Made by a program: the position numbers and the translations under genes
From: Photobacterium salinisoli
GTDB lineage: Bacteria; Pseudomonadota; Gammaproteobacteria; Enterobacterales; Vibrionaceae
Reading direction: 5' to 3'
NCBI RefSeq assembly: GCF_003614885.1
Contig: NZ_QZMS01000003.1
Location: 1-64,000, forward strand
Length of the DNA: 64,000 nt
Part shown: positions 10,110 through 19,487 of the stretch, piece after piece
Layout: every line of letters starts with the position of its first letter
Numbering within the stretch: position 1 is the stretch's first letter
Notes under the pieces: model-generated
The model's database searches: none
What the model saw: only the letters and a program-made list of their open reading frames with translations
What the model was told of the DNA's origin: nothing

Positions 10110-10122
10110 CAATTCTGAATTG
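10110..10122. promoter_or_regulatory. Possible LysR operator between allE and lysR gene
   Basis: Perfect palindrome CAATTC-T-GAATTG in the 168-bp divergent spacer; a further LysR-like ATC-N10-GAT lies at about 10136-10151. Binding is inferred from position and symmetry only. Confidence 0.35.
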
Positions 10123-10204
10123 TGTTGATTGTAGATCATGGCTATTTGATTTATAAATTAAATAACTTAATGCCAAGTAGTGGAATAGCCACTGATAACA
10201 GATT

Positions 10205-11080
10205 ATGAATCAGAACAAGACATTAGACCCGGTGCTGTTGCGCAGCTTCGTCGCCGTGGTTGACTCCGGCAGCTTTACCCGGGCTGCCGACAGCACTCAC
10301 CTCACTCAGTCGACCGTCAGCCAGCAGGTCCGCAAACTGGAGTCTCAGCTCGGCTGCGAACTCCTGCACCGCAAAGGCCGCTACATCGCGGCAACGCTGG
10401 AAGGAGAGAGAGTACTCAATTATGCCCGCCGCATTCTGCAGTTAATGAGCGAAGCGGTTGTGCAGACCAGTGTCAGCGCCGAACAGCAAAAAATCCGGCT
10501 GGGGGTACCGGAGGACTTTGCTACCCACGCCATTATGCCTACGCTGCATGCTTTCTCGACCGAATTTTCGGGTATCCGCTTAGAAGTGAAAAGTGGGTTA
10601 TGCAGCGACATATGGCGGAAATTTCAGAATAACGAGTTGGACTTGGCACTGGTCAAACAGCGACAGGGCAGTCTGCCGGGGTTGGCCAGCTGGCCGGAAC
10701 CCTTGTGCTGGATTGATAGTTTACACAGCAACAACCTCGACAGGCAGCCGGTACCTCTGGTGTCTTTTCCTATCGGCGGGCTGTATCGCAATGAAATGGC
10801 CCACACATTTGACAGTCTGGGCAGAAGCTGGCGTTTAGCCTACGTGAGTACCAGTCTGTCAGGTGTGTGCTGTGCCGTCGAGGCAGGCCTGGGGATTTCG
10901 CTGCTGCCCAGAAGGCTGGTGACTGAACATCACAGAATTCTGGATGAAAATGACGGACTGCCGCCGGTGCAGGATATGGAAGTCACCCTGCATACCCAAG
11001 ATAAGCTGTCGGCGCTGAGCAAAACCCTGGCAGAGCGACTCATCAACACCTGTGATCGCATTTTTGAACATGAAGTCTGA
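10205..11080 (+). CDS. LysR-family transcriptional regulator
   Basis: A 291-aa LysR regulator: winged helix-turn-helix at about residues 10-70 (SFTRAADSTHLTQSTVSQQVRKLE) and a substrate-binding fold from about 95 on (IRLGVPEDFATHAIMPTLHAF). It is divergent from allE and is the natural candidate to regulate that gene, probably in response to a ureide or related small molecule; neither ligand nor target is shown by the sequence. It ends facing cysQ, with a strong hairpin between the two genes. Confidence 0.92.
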   Translation: MNQNKTLDPVLLRSFVAVVDSGSFTRAADSTHLTQSTVSQQVRKLESQLGCELLHRKGRYIAATLEGERVLNYARRILQLMSEAVVQTSVSAEQQKIRLGVPEDFATHAIMPTLHAFSTEFSGIRLEVKSGLCSDIWRKFQNNELDLALVKQRQGSLPGLASWPEPLCWIDSLHSNNLDRQPVPLVSFPIGGLYRNEMAHTFDSLGRSWRLAYVSTSLSGVCCAVEAGLGISLLPRRLVTEHHRILDENDGLPPVQDMEVTLHTQDKLSALSKTLAERLINTCDRIFEHEV

Positions 11081-11112
11081 TGCCGGATTTTTCCAGACGG
11101 CTGGAAACGTAC

Positions 11113-11141
11113 CCTGGCCTCTGTCTGTCAAAGAGGCCAGG
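11113..11141. terminator. Hairpin between convergent lysR gene and cysQ
   Basis: Perfect 10-bp stem CCTGGCCTCT/AGAGGCCAGG with a 9-nt loop. There is no clear T-run on either side, so it may act as a transcript end or stabiliser rather than a classical terminator. Confidence 0.5.
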
Positions 11142-11149
11142 ACAAGGTA

Positions 11150-11983
11150 TTAACTGGCTTCCATCATCCGGTTGTCCGGTGTCAGAATATCTGCCCAGGG
11201 CAGGCTTTCATCACCCAGCGTAATAAAGTTCGGATTCTCCAGCGTATGGCGCTCATTGTAAGACAAGGGAGTCAGGTGGGTATTGAGAATGCGTCCGCCA
11301 GCCTCTTCCACAATGCACTGTGTCGCCGCAGTGTCCCATTCGCCTGTCGGCCCCAAACGCAGGTAACAATCGACCGCCCCTTCCGCAACCAGGCAGGATT
11401 TCAGTGCCGCTGACCCCAGCGGCACTAAGTCGTAATTCAGTGCAGGATCCAGCCGGTTGGTGATCGCCCGGATATCCTGGCGGCGGCTGATAGCCACCGC
11501 TATCGAGCGCGTCGGCCCTTCATGCTTGTGGGTCGAGATGGCGACCGTTTCACCCTCGGGGGTAATTTTCCAGGCTCCCTGCTGGCGGCAGGCATAGTAA
11601 ACGACGCCTGACACAGGCGCATATACCACGCCCATCACAGGGTGATTGTTCTCAACCAGAGCGATTATTGTGGCAAAATCGCCACTGCCGGCGATGAACT
11701 CTTGCGTACCGTCGAGAGGATCGACCAACCAGTAACGATCCCACTGCTGACGCTCTTCCAACGGAATGGCGGCATCTTCTTCAGACAACACAGGAATATC
11801 CGGAGTCAGTTCGGTTAACCTGTCCAGCACCAGCTTATGAGCGGCCAGATCAGCGCTGGTCACAGGTGTATTGTCAGTCTTGATCTGTTTTTCAAACTGA
11901 CCGCGCTGATAAATATCAAGGATCACCTGCCCCGATTCCCGGGCAATTTCTATCACGGATGGAATTAGCATCGACAGCTCCAT
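11150..11983 (-). CDS. cysQ: 3'(2'),5'-bisphosphate nucleotidase CysQ
   Basis: CysQ hydrolyses 3'-phosphoadenosine 5'-phosphate to AMP, preventing its build-up during sulfate assimilation. The 277-aa protein belongs to the lithium-sensitive Mg-dependent phosphatases: metal-binding SEED (about 72), WLVDPLDGTQEF (about 86-97) and the C-terminal GEWDTAATQCIVEEAGG (about 213-229). AGGAG precedes ATG 11983. It follows nudE by 12 bp, both downstream of the type II secretion operon, a linkage seen in vibrios. Confidence 0.96.
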   Translation of the reverse strand: MELSMLIPSVIEIARESGQVILDIYQRGQFEKQIKTDNTPVTSADLAAHKLVLDRLTELTPDIPVLSEEDAAIPLEERQQWDRYWLVDPLDGTQEFIAGSGDFATIIALVENNHPVMGVVYAPVSGVVYYACRQQGAWKITPEGETVAISTHKHEGPTRSIAVAISRRQDIRAITNRLDPALNYDLVPLGSAALKSCLVAEGAVDCYLRLGPTGEWDTAATQCIVEEAGGRILNTHLTPLSYNERHTLENPNFITLGDESLPWADILTPDNRMMEAS

Positions 11984-11995
11984 CTCACACTCCTG

Positions 11996-12544
11996 CTAAG
12001 ATAAGTACTTCAAGGCCAGAAACAAAGCGGTGATGCTCCTGGCTTCAGCAAAATCAAGATGGCTCAGTAATTCTTCGGCCTGTGACAATGGCCAGCGCAC
12101 AATATCCAGCGGCTCAGGTTCATCGCCGATCAGCTTTTCGGGAAATAAATCCTGCGCGAGAAACAGCGTCATCTTGCTGGAAAAATAAGAAGGTGCCAGC
12201 ACGACCTCTTTCATTGGCACTAACTGTCTGGCTCCAAAACCAATTTCTTCTTTCATTTCCCGGTTGGCCGCTTCGTCAGCCGTTTCGCCGTGGTCGATCA
12301 AACCTTTGGGAAAGCCAAGTTCGTAGCGATCCGTACCCGCAGAGTACTCACGCACCAGCAACAGATCACCCTCGGCCGTCACAGGCACCACCATCACAGC
12401 ATGCCGGCCGCTGGGTTTCATGCGCTCATAGGTACGGGTCTCACCGTTACTGAAACGGAGATCAAGAGACTCTATTTTAAACAGGCGCGATTGTGCCACC
12501 ACCTCGGTTGCCAGAATTGTCGGTTTCTTATTCTCTGCCGCCAT
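11996..12544 (-). CDS. nudE: ADP compounds hydrolase NudE
   Basis: NudE cleaves Ap3A, ADP-ribose and NADH to AMP plus the remaining phosphorylated half. The 182-aa protein has a full Nudix box beginning GFPKGLIDHGETADEAANRE and ending with the metal-binding REMKEEIGF (about 78-100). AGGG lies before ATG 12544. It is 131 bp downstream of gspN and 12 bp ahead of cysQ; the two housekeeping hydrolases probably form one transcript that acts on sulfur/adenine nucleotide by-products. Confidence 0.95.
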   Translation of the reverse strand: MAAENKKPTILATEVVAQSRLFKIESLDLRFSNGETRTYERMKPSGRHAVMVVPVTAEGDLLLVREYSAGTDRYELGFPKGLIDHGETADEAANREMKEEIGFGARQLVPMKEVVLAPSYFSSKMTLFLAQDLFPEKLIGDEPEPLDIVRWPLSQAEELLSHLDFAEARSITALFLALKYLS

Positions 12545-12675
12545 CGTATTTCCCTGTCACTTGGTCTGTCTGCTATTAAATGGCATGGCGGTCATGAAAT
12601 AAAGGAAAAATACGTATTCAGATACATTTGATTGCCCTCAACCCGCCAGACCAAGGTCGCTGTACAGCCACTGAC

Positions 12676-13434
12676 TTACAGACGACCTGTATATCGAATA
12701 GGATAACGGCCATTGGCATCCGGGTTGCCCAGCCATTTCAGCTGTTCCTGTAACCCTGACGGCAGCTCGGCCCCCGGCTTAAACCAGCCGTTCAGGTTAT
12801 AGCGCTGATCTGTCGTTAAGCCCGCTTGCCATTCGCTGCTTACCTGGGCTGAGGCCTGATTGGCATTCGCCGCCAGTTGTCCGTCATTACAGTTCAGCTC
12901 AGCCAGTACCTGACCGGGATCCACATCACCCAGCGGGGTGCCTATGCTGGCTCCACTCCATACCAGCCCGCCTTCCAGTAACTGACAGTATGGCACCGCA
13001 AACCTGTAGTCACGCACCGTCAGTTCCAGATTACCACCCAAATTCAATGGTACCGGCAGACGAGCATATTGCACCACCTGCTGAGCTGGCAGAGAAAGCA
13101 GCAAGTTCTGCGCATACAGGCCGCCGAGGTCCGCGCCCACCAAACCTCGTCCTCTGAGCCCCAGATCACTGCCCTGACCGAGTCGCACCGCAAATTCTGC
13201 GTTGGCGGTCAGCAGCTTCCACGGGCTGAGTTCCCAGTAAACCTGACCCAAATTCCACTGCTGCCAACGAACCTGGCTCGCTGTTCCTTGCCAGGGTGTT
13301 CCGCTGATACCAGTCACCGATAGGCCAGGCATCTTGGGCACGTACTGCCATACCCAGCTCGCCGGCAAATGCACCAGCAGGCTGACTATCAGGGCCAGTG
13401 CAAAACTCAGCCCTAAGAATATTTTGTACCTCAC
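12676..13434 (-). CDS. gspN: Type II secretion system protein N
   Basis: Last gene of the secretion operon. The 252-aa protein has an N-terminal membrane anchor (about 5-22) and a beta-rich periplasmic domain with the GspN pattern GISGTPWQGTASQV (about 41-54). GspN is an accessory, often non-essential, inner membrane component. It starts with GTG two bases after the gspM stop, so translation is coupled. Confidence 0.93.
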   Translation of the reverse strand: MRYKIFLGLSFALALIVSLLVHLPASWVWQYVPKMPGLSVTGISGTPWQGTASQVRWQQWNLGQVYWELSPWKLLTANAEFAVRLGQGSDLGLRGRGLVGADLGGLYAQNLLLSLPAQQVVQYARLPVPLNLGGNLELTVRDYRFAVPYCQLLEGGLVWSGASIGTPLGDVDPGQVLAELNCNDGQLAANANQASAQVSSEWQAGLTTDQRYNLNGWFKPGAELPSGLQEQLKWLGNPDANGRYPIRYTGRL

Positions 13435-13436
13435 GC

Positions 13437-13913
13437 TTAGCCTCGTCCCAGCTGTAAACGGTTCACTTCCACCAGCCCCGCCTGATTAGTTTTTGATACA
13501 TCCAGAAACTGCGCTTCAATACCGTGTTCCTCACGCAGAAAAGCCAGCCAGTTGACTAAAGTGTTAAATGGCAAAGGCTGCACCCAAACCTGCACGGCTT
13601 CTTCACGGGGCTGCATTCTGATCAGTTCGATACGAAAACGGCGCGTGGTTTCATTGACAACCTGATTCAACCCCTGCGGGCTGACACTGCCGGTGGCACC
13701 GGTTTTCGCCCGCAAAGCCGTGATGTCGTCGGCCTTCTCGCTGACCCAGTTCAGTAGCTGACGCTCGGTCTGCAGATTTTGCTCCGCAGATTCCGCCCTT
13801 TGTGCCATCGGCTGCCAGATCCCCCAGTACAGCACAGCGATCACCAAGGCTATAGCGCCACCTATCACCAGACGCTGCTCACGCGCGCTTAATGCTTTAA
13901 ACCACTGATTCAC
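13437..13913 (-). CDS. gspM: Type II secretion system protein M
   Basis: A 158-aa inner membrane protein: short cytoplasmic N-terminus, one transmembrane helix (about 17-32), a coiled-coil stretch and a small periplasmic ferredoxin-like domain. GspM pairs with GspL in the inner membrane platform that anchors the GspE ATPase. It begins with GTG in a 4-bp overlap with the gspL stop. Confidence 0.94.
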   Translation of the reverse strand: MNQWFKALSAREQRLVIGGAIALVIAVLYWGIWQPMAQRAESAEQNLQTERQLLNWVSEKADDITALRAKTGATGSVSPQGLNQVVNETTRRFRIELIRMQPREEAVQVWVQPLPFNTLVNWLAFLREEHGIEAQFLDVSKTNQAGLVEVNRLQLGRG

Positions 13914-15208
13914 GAACGTCTCCTCAGCACCAGCGCACCACTGACCTGTTGGCCGTCACGGTTAAGCTGGCCCTGTTCAACTTCAAACCCTTCCACCAGC
14001 AAAACCCTGAGCTGTTCGAAATGCTGGAATTCACCCGCCACCGCCTGCAACCTCAGTTCATGGCGGTTGTGATCATATTTCAGATTCTGCACTGAGATCT
14101 GCGGCACTTTCAGTAACGCCGGACGCAGCTCAATCAGCCAGGGCAAAATACCCTGACCCGATTCCGCACCACCCAGACGTGAAAGTTCCTGATTCATCTG
14201 GCGTTTCAGATAACTGCTGGTGGGAATATTGTTAAATTGCGGCAGTACCTGACGAAAGATACGCTCACTCTCTGTTTTATAGGCCAGTGCCTGATTTTCC
14301 ATACCCTGCACACGCACCACATACTCAGCCACCAAGACACCCAGTACCAGCGCAGCGGCAATACCCACTTTCCGCCAGGGCTTAAGCGCCTTGTGCCAGG
14401 TCGGTTGCAGTTTATAGGGGCCAGACAGTAAATTGACTTTGGTATCATCAGCCCCTTTCGCCAACAAGGCCATCACCAGCTCAGGCGCTTCAGCCTGCCA
14501 GTGTCCCGGCATGCCGGATGGCGCTGGGGTGAAATGACGAATTCGGTGCTGGCTGACCGAGTCTTCCGCGTCATCCGTCAACGCCTCGGCAGCGGTTTGC
14601 GCATCGGCGCTCTGCGCTTCAGGGGATTCCTCTTCCATGACCTGACTGATTAGTGGCACCTGTTGTGCCATCATCCAGCTCGCCAGCCATTCGGCATCGG
14701 CGCAAATTCCCTGGGTCGCCGACTGGCGCAATAGCCACTGACCATCAATTTCGGCGGCACTGTAGCTATTGTCAAAGGCGGGTAAACAGAGACAGTCTGG
14801 AATGATTTTCCGTACGGCCAGTCCGGCCTCGTCACATAACGACAACCAGTGCTGCATCCGCTGGTGTCCTACAACAGCAACATCCGCCTTGTCGGCTTCC
14901 CGCTTCAGCAGATGAATGTGCAGGTCATCAACATCCTGGGCCAGCTCTTCTTCCAGCAGATACGGCAGTACCTGTGCCAGTTGACGCCCGGACCCTGATG
15001 GAATCGATACCTGACTCAACAGTACATCGCTGCCTGATACCAGCAGATACACAGGCCGGTTTTCCCCGTATGCCGCCAGTTCACCCAGCTGATCAGTGTC
15101 AGCCAGTTCACCCGAGGCAATCACTTCCTGTTGCTGTGGCGACCAGACCAGCCAATGTACCGGCCCGTCAGGACGGCTACTCAGCCTTATCGTCAGAAAC
15201 TCGCTCAC
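13910..15208 (-). CDS. gspL: Type II secretion system protein L
   Basis: The 432-aa GspL has an actin-like cytoplasmic domain (about 1-245) that binds the GspE N-terminus, a single transmembrane helix (about 272-290) and a periplasmic ferredoxin-like domain. An acidic insert rich in Glu, Asp and Ala (about 190-215) lengthens the linker. Start GTG 15208 gives the conserved MSEFLTIRLSS beginning, so the 32-bp overlap with the end of gspK seems real. Confidence 0.95.
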   Translation of the reverse strand: MSEFLTIRLSSRPDGPVHWLVWSPQQQEVIASGELADTDQLGELAAYGENRPVYLLVSGSDVLLSQVSIPSGSGRQLAQVLPYLLEEELAQDVDDLHIHLLKREADKADVAVVGHQRMQHWLSLCDEAGLAVRKIIPDCLCLPAFDNSYSAAEIDGQWLLRQSATQGICADAEWLASWMMAQQVPLISQVMEEESPEAQSADAQTAAEALTDDAEDSVSQHRIRHFTPAPSGMPGHWQAEAPELVMALLAKGADDTKVNLLSGPYKLQPTWHKALKPWRKVGIAAALVLGVLVAEYVVRVQGMENQALAYKTESERIFRQVLPQFNNIPTSSYLKRQMNQELSRLGGAESGQGILPWLIELRPALLKVPQISVQNLKYDHNRHELRLQAVAGEFQHFEQLRVLLVEGFEVEQGQLNRDGQQVSGALVLRRRS

Positions 15209-16196
15209 TCATTCCTCCATAACGGCGACGTACCACAGTCACCTTGTTCTCCCCGTCTCGTTTGAGCAGGGCTAATATTCGCAATCGCGCGCGATCCACT
15301 GTCACTTCAGCATCGAGCTCAAAAAAATCACTTGTTACGGCCAGATAAGATTTGGCCTGCTTGCGCGCCGCTTCAGTCAACCGATTTATGGCCCCTTCTG
15401 CCAAAAAGGCATCCACATCCTGCCAGCCATCATAAGGGCGGTTCTCGATCAGCTGACGGGCATCATCCAGACTCAGTTCCGGGCTAAACACGCCGACCAG
15501 AAGGGCCGCCTGGGCTGGCTGGATCGTATTGACATTGATCAGCAGATCGGTCGACGGCAACGCACACAGCAAAGGACGAGCCTGCTGGTACATAGTGGCA
15601 CTCACGCCATTCACCGCGCGAAACTCGGTCACATCGGCCATCAGATTTCTGGGGGGCAGGTACGCCGGTGAAAAACCCTCATAGCTGCTGTCGCCCGCAC
15701 CGTAGGCGCTGTACACCGTCTCGTCGGGATCGACATACTCCCACACCGAATCCGCCGCCACTTCCGCTTCATAGCTTTCCGCTCCCGCTTCCTCTAGCAG
15801 GGCCTGCAGAAAACGTACCCGGAACGGCTTCTGGCTGCGATCCTGTTCAGGGGCCTGACCCGACAAGGCATTCAGGTTATAGCACGCCTGCAGATCATAG
15901 ATATTTCCCTGCACTTCGCCATTATCCAGCGGATAGCTCTGGCCTTCGGTAGCCCAGACCTGGCTTAAGTTTACCGTGTCGCTGTCCGCCAGGCTCTGCT
16001 CTATCGCCACTTTGGCCAGTTGCTCCATACCCTGGCTGTACCAATAAGCCTGCTGGTTAAAAACCTGATTCTCAACCCGATAAAAATTCAGCTGCAGTCG
16101 ATCTGTCATCTGAACCGCCAGCAAAGTCATCATGGCTAACAGCAGCAGGGCAACAATCAGGGCAACCCCTTGCTGTCTGGCGGGAGACTGTCTCAT
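15177..16196 (-). CDS. gspK: Type II secretion minor pseudopilin K
   Basis: A 339-aa atypical, large minor pseudopilin that caps the pseudopilus together with GspI and GspJ. The prepilin peptidase site is G-V in RQQGVALIVALLLL (residues 8-21); it lacks Glu at position 5 after cleavage, as GspK proteins do. The large globular domain follows. Its ATG overlaps the gspJ stop by 4 bp. Confidence 0.95.
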   Translation of the reverse strand: MRQSPARQQGVALIVALLLLAMMTLLAVQMTDRLQLNFYRVENQVFNQQAYWYSQGMEQLAKVAIEQSLADSDTVNLSQVWATEGQSYPLDNGEVQGNIYDLQACYNLNALSGQAPEQDRSQKPFRVRFLQALLEEAGAESYEAEVAADSVWEYVDPDETVYSAYGAGDSSYEGFSPAYLPPRNLMADVTEFRAVNGVSATMYQQARPLLCALPSTDLLINVNTIQPAQAALLVGVFSPELSLDDARQLIENRPYDGWQDVDAFLAEGAINRLTEAARKQAKSYLAVTSDFFELDAEVTVDRARLRILALLKRDGENKVTVVRRRYGGMSERVSDDKAE

Positions 16197-16858
16197 GAGG
16201 CGGTGTCCTCATCCTGCTTTTCCGTGTTTGGTAACACCGCCTCCGGCAGCATATACACCCGCTCTATCTTACCCAGATCTTCCAGTGTCAGAGTGACAGC
16301 AATGCCCTTGGGTAATCGCGTGTTATCTGACCAGGCTTCCTGCCAGCCTTGCGAGCCATAGTAGCTGAACGACAAAGCCGTCACACCTTCCAGCACCTTA
16401 CGCACCAAAGGCTCAGTGCCTACCACAGTGTCGGGATAGCGAAACCACACCCGTTCCAGTTTGTCATCAATAATGCGATAGCCCACCCGGAGAATTTCAC
16501 TACGGGGAAACATTTGCTGCGGGTTCTGCCAGCCATCACGGGTGAAAATAATGCCATCACTGGCAGAGTCGAGCAGGTATTCGCCACTCTGCAACAAAGG
16601 GCCACTCTCGTTATTGCCCTGCTGCCTGACCTGACGTCCGATGATTTGACGGAAATCGTTGTCCAGCATCAGTATGGCGCGCTGAATGTCCTGTAACCTC
16701 TGGTTATGCTCCCGCGACTGTTCATCGCTTCGCTGAACCCCGTTCATGACCTGATAGGCCGACAGGCTGAACATAGCAAACACAGCAATGGCCACCAGTA
16801 CTTCGAGCAGTGTAAATCCCGCGTGCCGTGATAATGGCTGACGATGCTCAGTTCTCAA
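16193..16858 (-). CDS. gspJ: Type II secretion minor pseudopilin J
   Basis: A 221-aa minor pseudopilin with the type IV prepilin signal HAGFTLLEVLVAIAVF (about 12-27, cleavage after Gly, Glu at +5). It forms the pseudopilus tip with GspI and GspK. The start is a TTG at 16858 with AAGGA 6 bp upstream. It overlaps gspI by 11 bp. Confidence 0.94.
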   Translation of the reverse strand: MRTEHRQPLSRHAGFTLLEVLVAIAVFAMFSLSAYQVMNGVQRSDEQSREHNQRLQDIQRAILMLDNDFRQIIGRQVRQQGNNESGPLLQSGEYLLDSASDGIIFTRDGWQNPQQMFPRSEILRVGYRIIDDKLERVWFRYPDTVVGTEPLVRKVLEGVTALSFSYYGSQGWQEAWSDNTRLPKGIAVTLTLEDLGKIERVYMLPEAVLPNTEKQDEDTAS

Positions 16859-17225
16859 TGTAAGTCCTTAAGGTCGCCGCCCTGTCTTTCAGTGCCTCAT
16901 CAGTAGCCACCACGATATCCAGGGCCCTGAGATAACCATCGGCTGTTGCCGTACTTTTGATCGACCAATACCATTGCCGTCCGGCGAGCTCGGATTTTCC
17001 TTTCTTCTCGGCAGTCAGCCGTTCGCCTGCAATGCGAATCCGGGCCAGCTCGTTGTCCGCCACCATAGTAGCGAAGGTTTTCTGCTCCAGATAACCCATG
17101 GCATTGATATGTTGACCAACGGCCCTCATCACCCCCAGTGCAGCTGTCGCGAAAATGGCCATAGCAACCAGCACTTCCAGTAACGTGAAGCCAGCTTGTG
17201 ACGATGGTTTCCGCCAGAATAACAT
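16848..17225 (-). CDS. gspI: Type II secretion minor pseudopilin I
   Basis: A 125-aa minor pseudopilin with a prepilin signal SQAGFTLLEVLVAMAIFATA (about 9-28), Glu at +5 after the processed Gly-Phe bond. It nucleates the tip complex with GspJ/K. Start codon overlaps the gspH stop by one base. Confidence 0.95.
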   Translation of the reverse strand: MLFWRKPSSQAGFTLLEVLVAMAIFATAALGVMRAVGQHINAMGYLEQKTFATMVADNELARIRIAGERLTAEKKGKSELAGRQWYWSIKSTATADGYLRALDIVVATDEALKDRAATLRTYIEN

Positions 17226-17797
17226 TACTCTGAATCCTCTCGGGTTGCTCCGGGTTCGAGCAGGTGCAGCTGTCCGACTTCATCTGCTTCCACTGTCCAG
17301 ACATCACCCTCGCCACTGGCATCAAACGACACCGTAAAAGGCGTATACTCACCACTGGACATCACGATGATTTGCGGTGGTTTGGCTTTTTTATCTTCTT
17401 CACTGGCAAAAAGGTCTTCGTCAAACAGCGAGCCCGGTTCGAACAGACGATCGTCGTCCTGCCAGGCATCGCTGCCTATCTTGACTTCCATGCCGAGCGT
17501 ATCGGGCAAAGTGACTTCACTGAAGTACCGTGAATCCTTGAGGGGTTGCCAGCCTTTAGGGTCCAGTTCAAAAAACTGGTAGCCCTGCCGATCAACCCGG
17601 ACACCGTAATCACGGCCATTGAGCATGGCATCTTCACCCAGCAGCTGCACCAGATAATAAAATCGCTGAGATTCTTCTTTCAGCACCTCATTTTTAGGCG
17701 CTGGCAGCGTCATCACAACAGCCACAGCGCTGGTAGCTAACAGCACCAGCACCAGCATCAGTTCAATCAGCGTAAATCCGGCAGCTGCACGTTTCAT
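17225..17797 (-). CDS. gspH: Type II secretion minor pseudopilin H
   Basis: A 190-aa minor pseudopilin with the N-methylation signal AAGFTLIELMLVLVLLAT (about 5-22). GspH links the tip complex to the GspG fibre. It lies 8 bp downstream of gspG. Confidence 0.95.
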   Translation of the reverse strand: MKRAAAGFTLIELMLVLVLLATSAVAVVMTLPAPKNEVLKEESQRFYYLVQLLGEDAMLNGRDYGVRVDRQGYQFFELDPKGWQPLKDSRYFSEVTLPDTLGMEVKIGSDAWQDDDRLFEPGSLFDEDLFASEEDKKAKPPQIIVMSSGEYTPFTVSFDASGEGDVWTVEADEVGQLHLLEPGATREDSE

Positions 17798-17805
17798 AGG
17801 CTGAA

Positions 17806-18243
17806 TTAACGGTAATCCAGCATATTCCAGTTACCGATATCGGTATTGACCTCTTCACCGCCTTCCTGGCCGTCAGCACCCAGGCTGAAGACATCAACCG
17901 GGCCATGTTCACCAGGCATCACGTAGTTATAGTCATTACCCCAAGGGTCTTTAGGCAGACGCTTGATATAGCCACCGTTACGGTAATTACGGGGTTCAGG
18001 GCTTGACGAAGGCGCAGTTACCAGCGCCTCCAGGCCCTGGTCTGTGGTTGGATAAACACTGTTATCCAGCTTATACATATCCAATGCCTGCTCCAGTGCG
18101 CCAATATCGGTCACGACTTTCTGCTGATCGGCCTTTTCTTTATTACCCAGCAAGTTCGGGACGACCAAACTGGCCAGTACGCCCAGAATCACGATAACCA
18201 CCATGACTTCCAGCAGGGTAAAACCGCGTTGTTGACGTTGCAT
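17806..18243 (-). CDS. gspG: Type II secretion major pseudopilin G
   Basis: The 145-aa major subunit of the pseudopilus. The prepilin signal QRGFTLLEVMVVIVILGVLA (about 6-25) is cleaved after Gly 7. The conserved domain includes KLDNSVYPTTDQGLEALV and the C-terminal DPWGNDYNY calcium-binding region. It is 23 bp downstream of gspF with an AGGTG-type ribosome binding site. Confidence 0.97.
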   Translation of the reverse strand: MQRQQRGFTLLEVMVVIVILGVLASLVVPNLLGNKEKADQQKVVTDIGALEQALDMYKLDNSVYPTTDQGLEALVTAPSSSPEPRNYRNGGYIKRLPKDPWGNDYNYVMPGEHGPVDVFSLGADGQEGGEEVNTDIGNWNMLDYR

Positions 18244-18266
18244 TAAAACACCTCCAAAAGGGAAAA

Positions 18267-19487
18267 CTACATGCCCACCATGTTATTCAGGGCAATGATT
18301 GGCATCAGGGTCGCGATGACGATAAACATCACTACCCCCGCCATTACTACAATCAAAAGGGGTTCAAACACCCCCAGTGCCATGTTAACCAGAGATTCGA
18401 AATCTCTGTCCTGATTATCGGCCGCCCGGGTCAGCATCTGCTCCAGCTCTCCACTGCGCTCACCACTGGCTATCATGTGGAGCATCATGGGCGGAAAGAG
18501 CTTAGTCTGTTCCAGTGAGACGCGAAGACTGGCGCCTTCCCTGACCTTATCGGCCGCCTCCAGGATTTCCTGATTCACCCAGGTATTGGTCATGACCTGA
18601 GAGGCGACCTTCATACCATCCAGCAAAGGGATGGCACTGGAGGTACAAATTGACAGTGTGCGGGCGAAGCGGGACGTGTTCAGGCCACGCGCCACTTTAC
18701 CGATCACAGGGACGCCCATCATCCGTCTGTCCCAGCGCAGCCGTAAATCCGGACGACGCAACGCCATCCGGATACCCACAATCAGCAGTATGATGGCCAG
18801 CACGACAGCCAGTCCCCAGTGCTGGACAAAATTACTGGCGGCCAGCAACACTTGGGTGATCTGCGGCAATTCCTGCCCCATATGGACAAACTGATCCACA
18901 ATTTTCGGCACCACAGTGGCCAGCAGAAAGGCCACCACAGACACGGCGACCAGAGTCAGCATGGTCGGGTAAATCAGCGCTTGCTGCAGCTTACTGCGCA
19001 TTTTCTGGCGGTTTTCGGTGTAGTCGGCCAGGCGGTTGAGCACGGTATCCAGATGACCGGATTTTTCCCCTGCCGAGACCATGGCCCGAAACAGCTGATC
19101 AAAGATATGCGGGAATTCTGCCATGCTGTCTGCCAGCGTATAGCCCTCGACCACTCTTGAGCGCACCGCCAGCATCATGTTTTTCAGGCGGACTTTTTCA
19201 CTCTGCTCAGCCACCGCGCGCAGACATTCTTCTAATGGCATGCCTGCCTGAACCAAGGTGGCCAGCTGACGGGTCAGCAGGGACAACTCGTTGGTGCTGA
19301 TCCCGCGGCGAAACGCAATCCGCCCGCCGGCCTTGCGCTTTTCACGCTCATGGCTCTGGCTGACTTCAACCGGGATCAATCCCTGCTCACGCAGTTGCTG
19401 GCGGATCTGGCGGGCTGTGTCGGCCTCCATGACGCCTTTTTTCTGACGTCCTTTGGTATCAAGGGCCTTATATTCAAATGCTGCCAT
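18267..19487 (-). CDS. gspF: Type II secretion inner membrane protein F
   Basis: The 406-aa polytopic platform protein. It has two homologous cytoplasmic GspF domains (about 70-195 and 275-400), each followed by hydrophobic segments (about 170-195, 220-240, 375-400). It couples GspE ATP hydrolysis to pseudopilus assembly. Its ATG overlaps the gspE stop by one base. Confidence 0.96.
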   Translation of the reverse strand: MAAFEYKALDTKGRQKKGVMEADTARQIRQQLREQGLIPVEVSQSHEREKRKAGGRIAFRRGISTNELSLLTRQLATLVQAGMPLEECLRAVAEQSEKVRLKNMMLAVRSRVVEGYTLADSMAEFPHIFDQLFRAMVSAGEKSGHLDTVLNRLADYTENRQKMRSKLQQALIYPTMLTLVAVSVVAFLLATVVPKIVDQFVHMGQELPQITQVLLAASNFVQHWGLAVVLAIILLIVGIRMALRRPDLRLRWDRRMMGVPVIGKVARGLNTSRFARTLSICTSSAIPLLDGMKVASQVMTNTWVNQEILEAADKVREGASLRVSLEQTKLFPPMMLHMIASGERSGELEQMLTRAADNQDRDFESLVNMALGVFEPLLIVVMAGVVMFIVIATLMPIIALNNMVGM

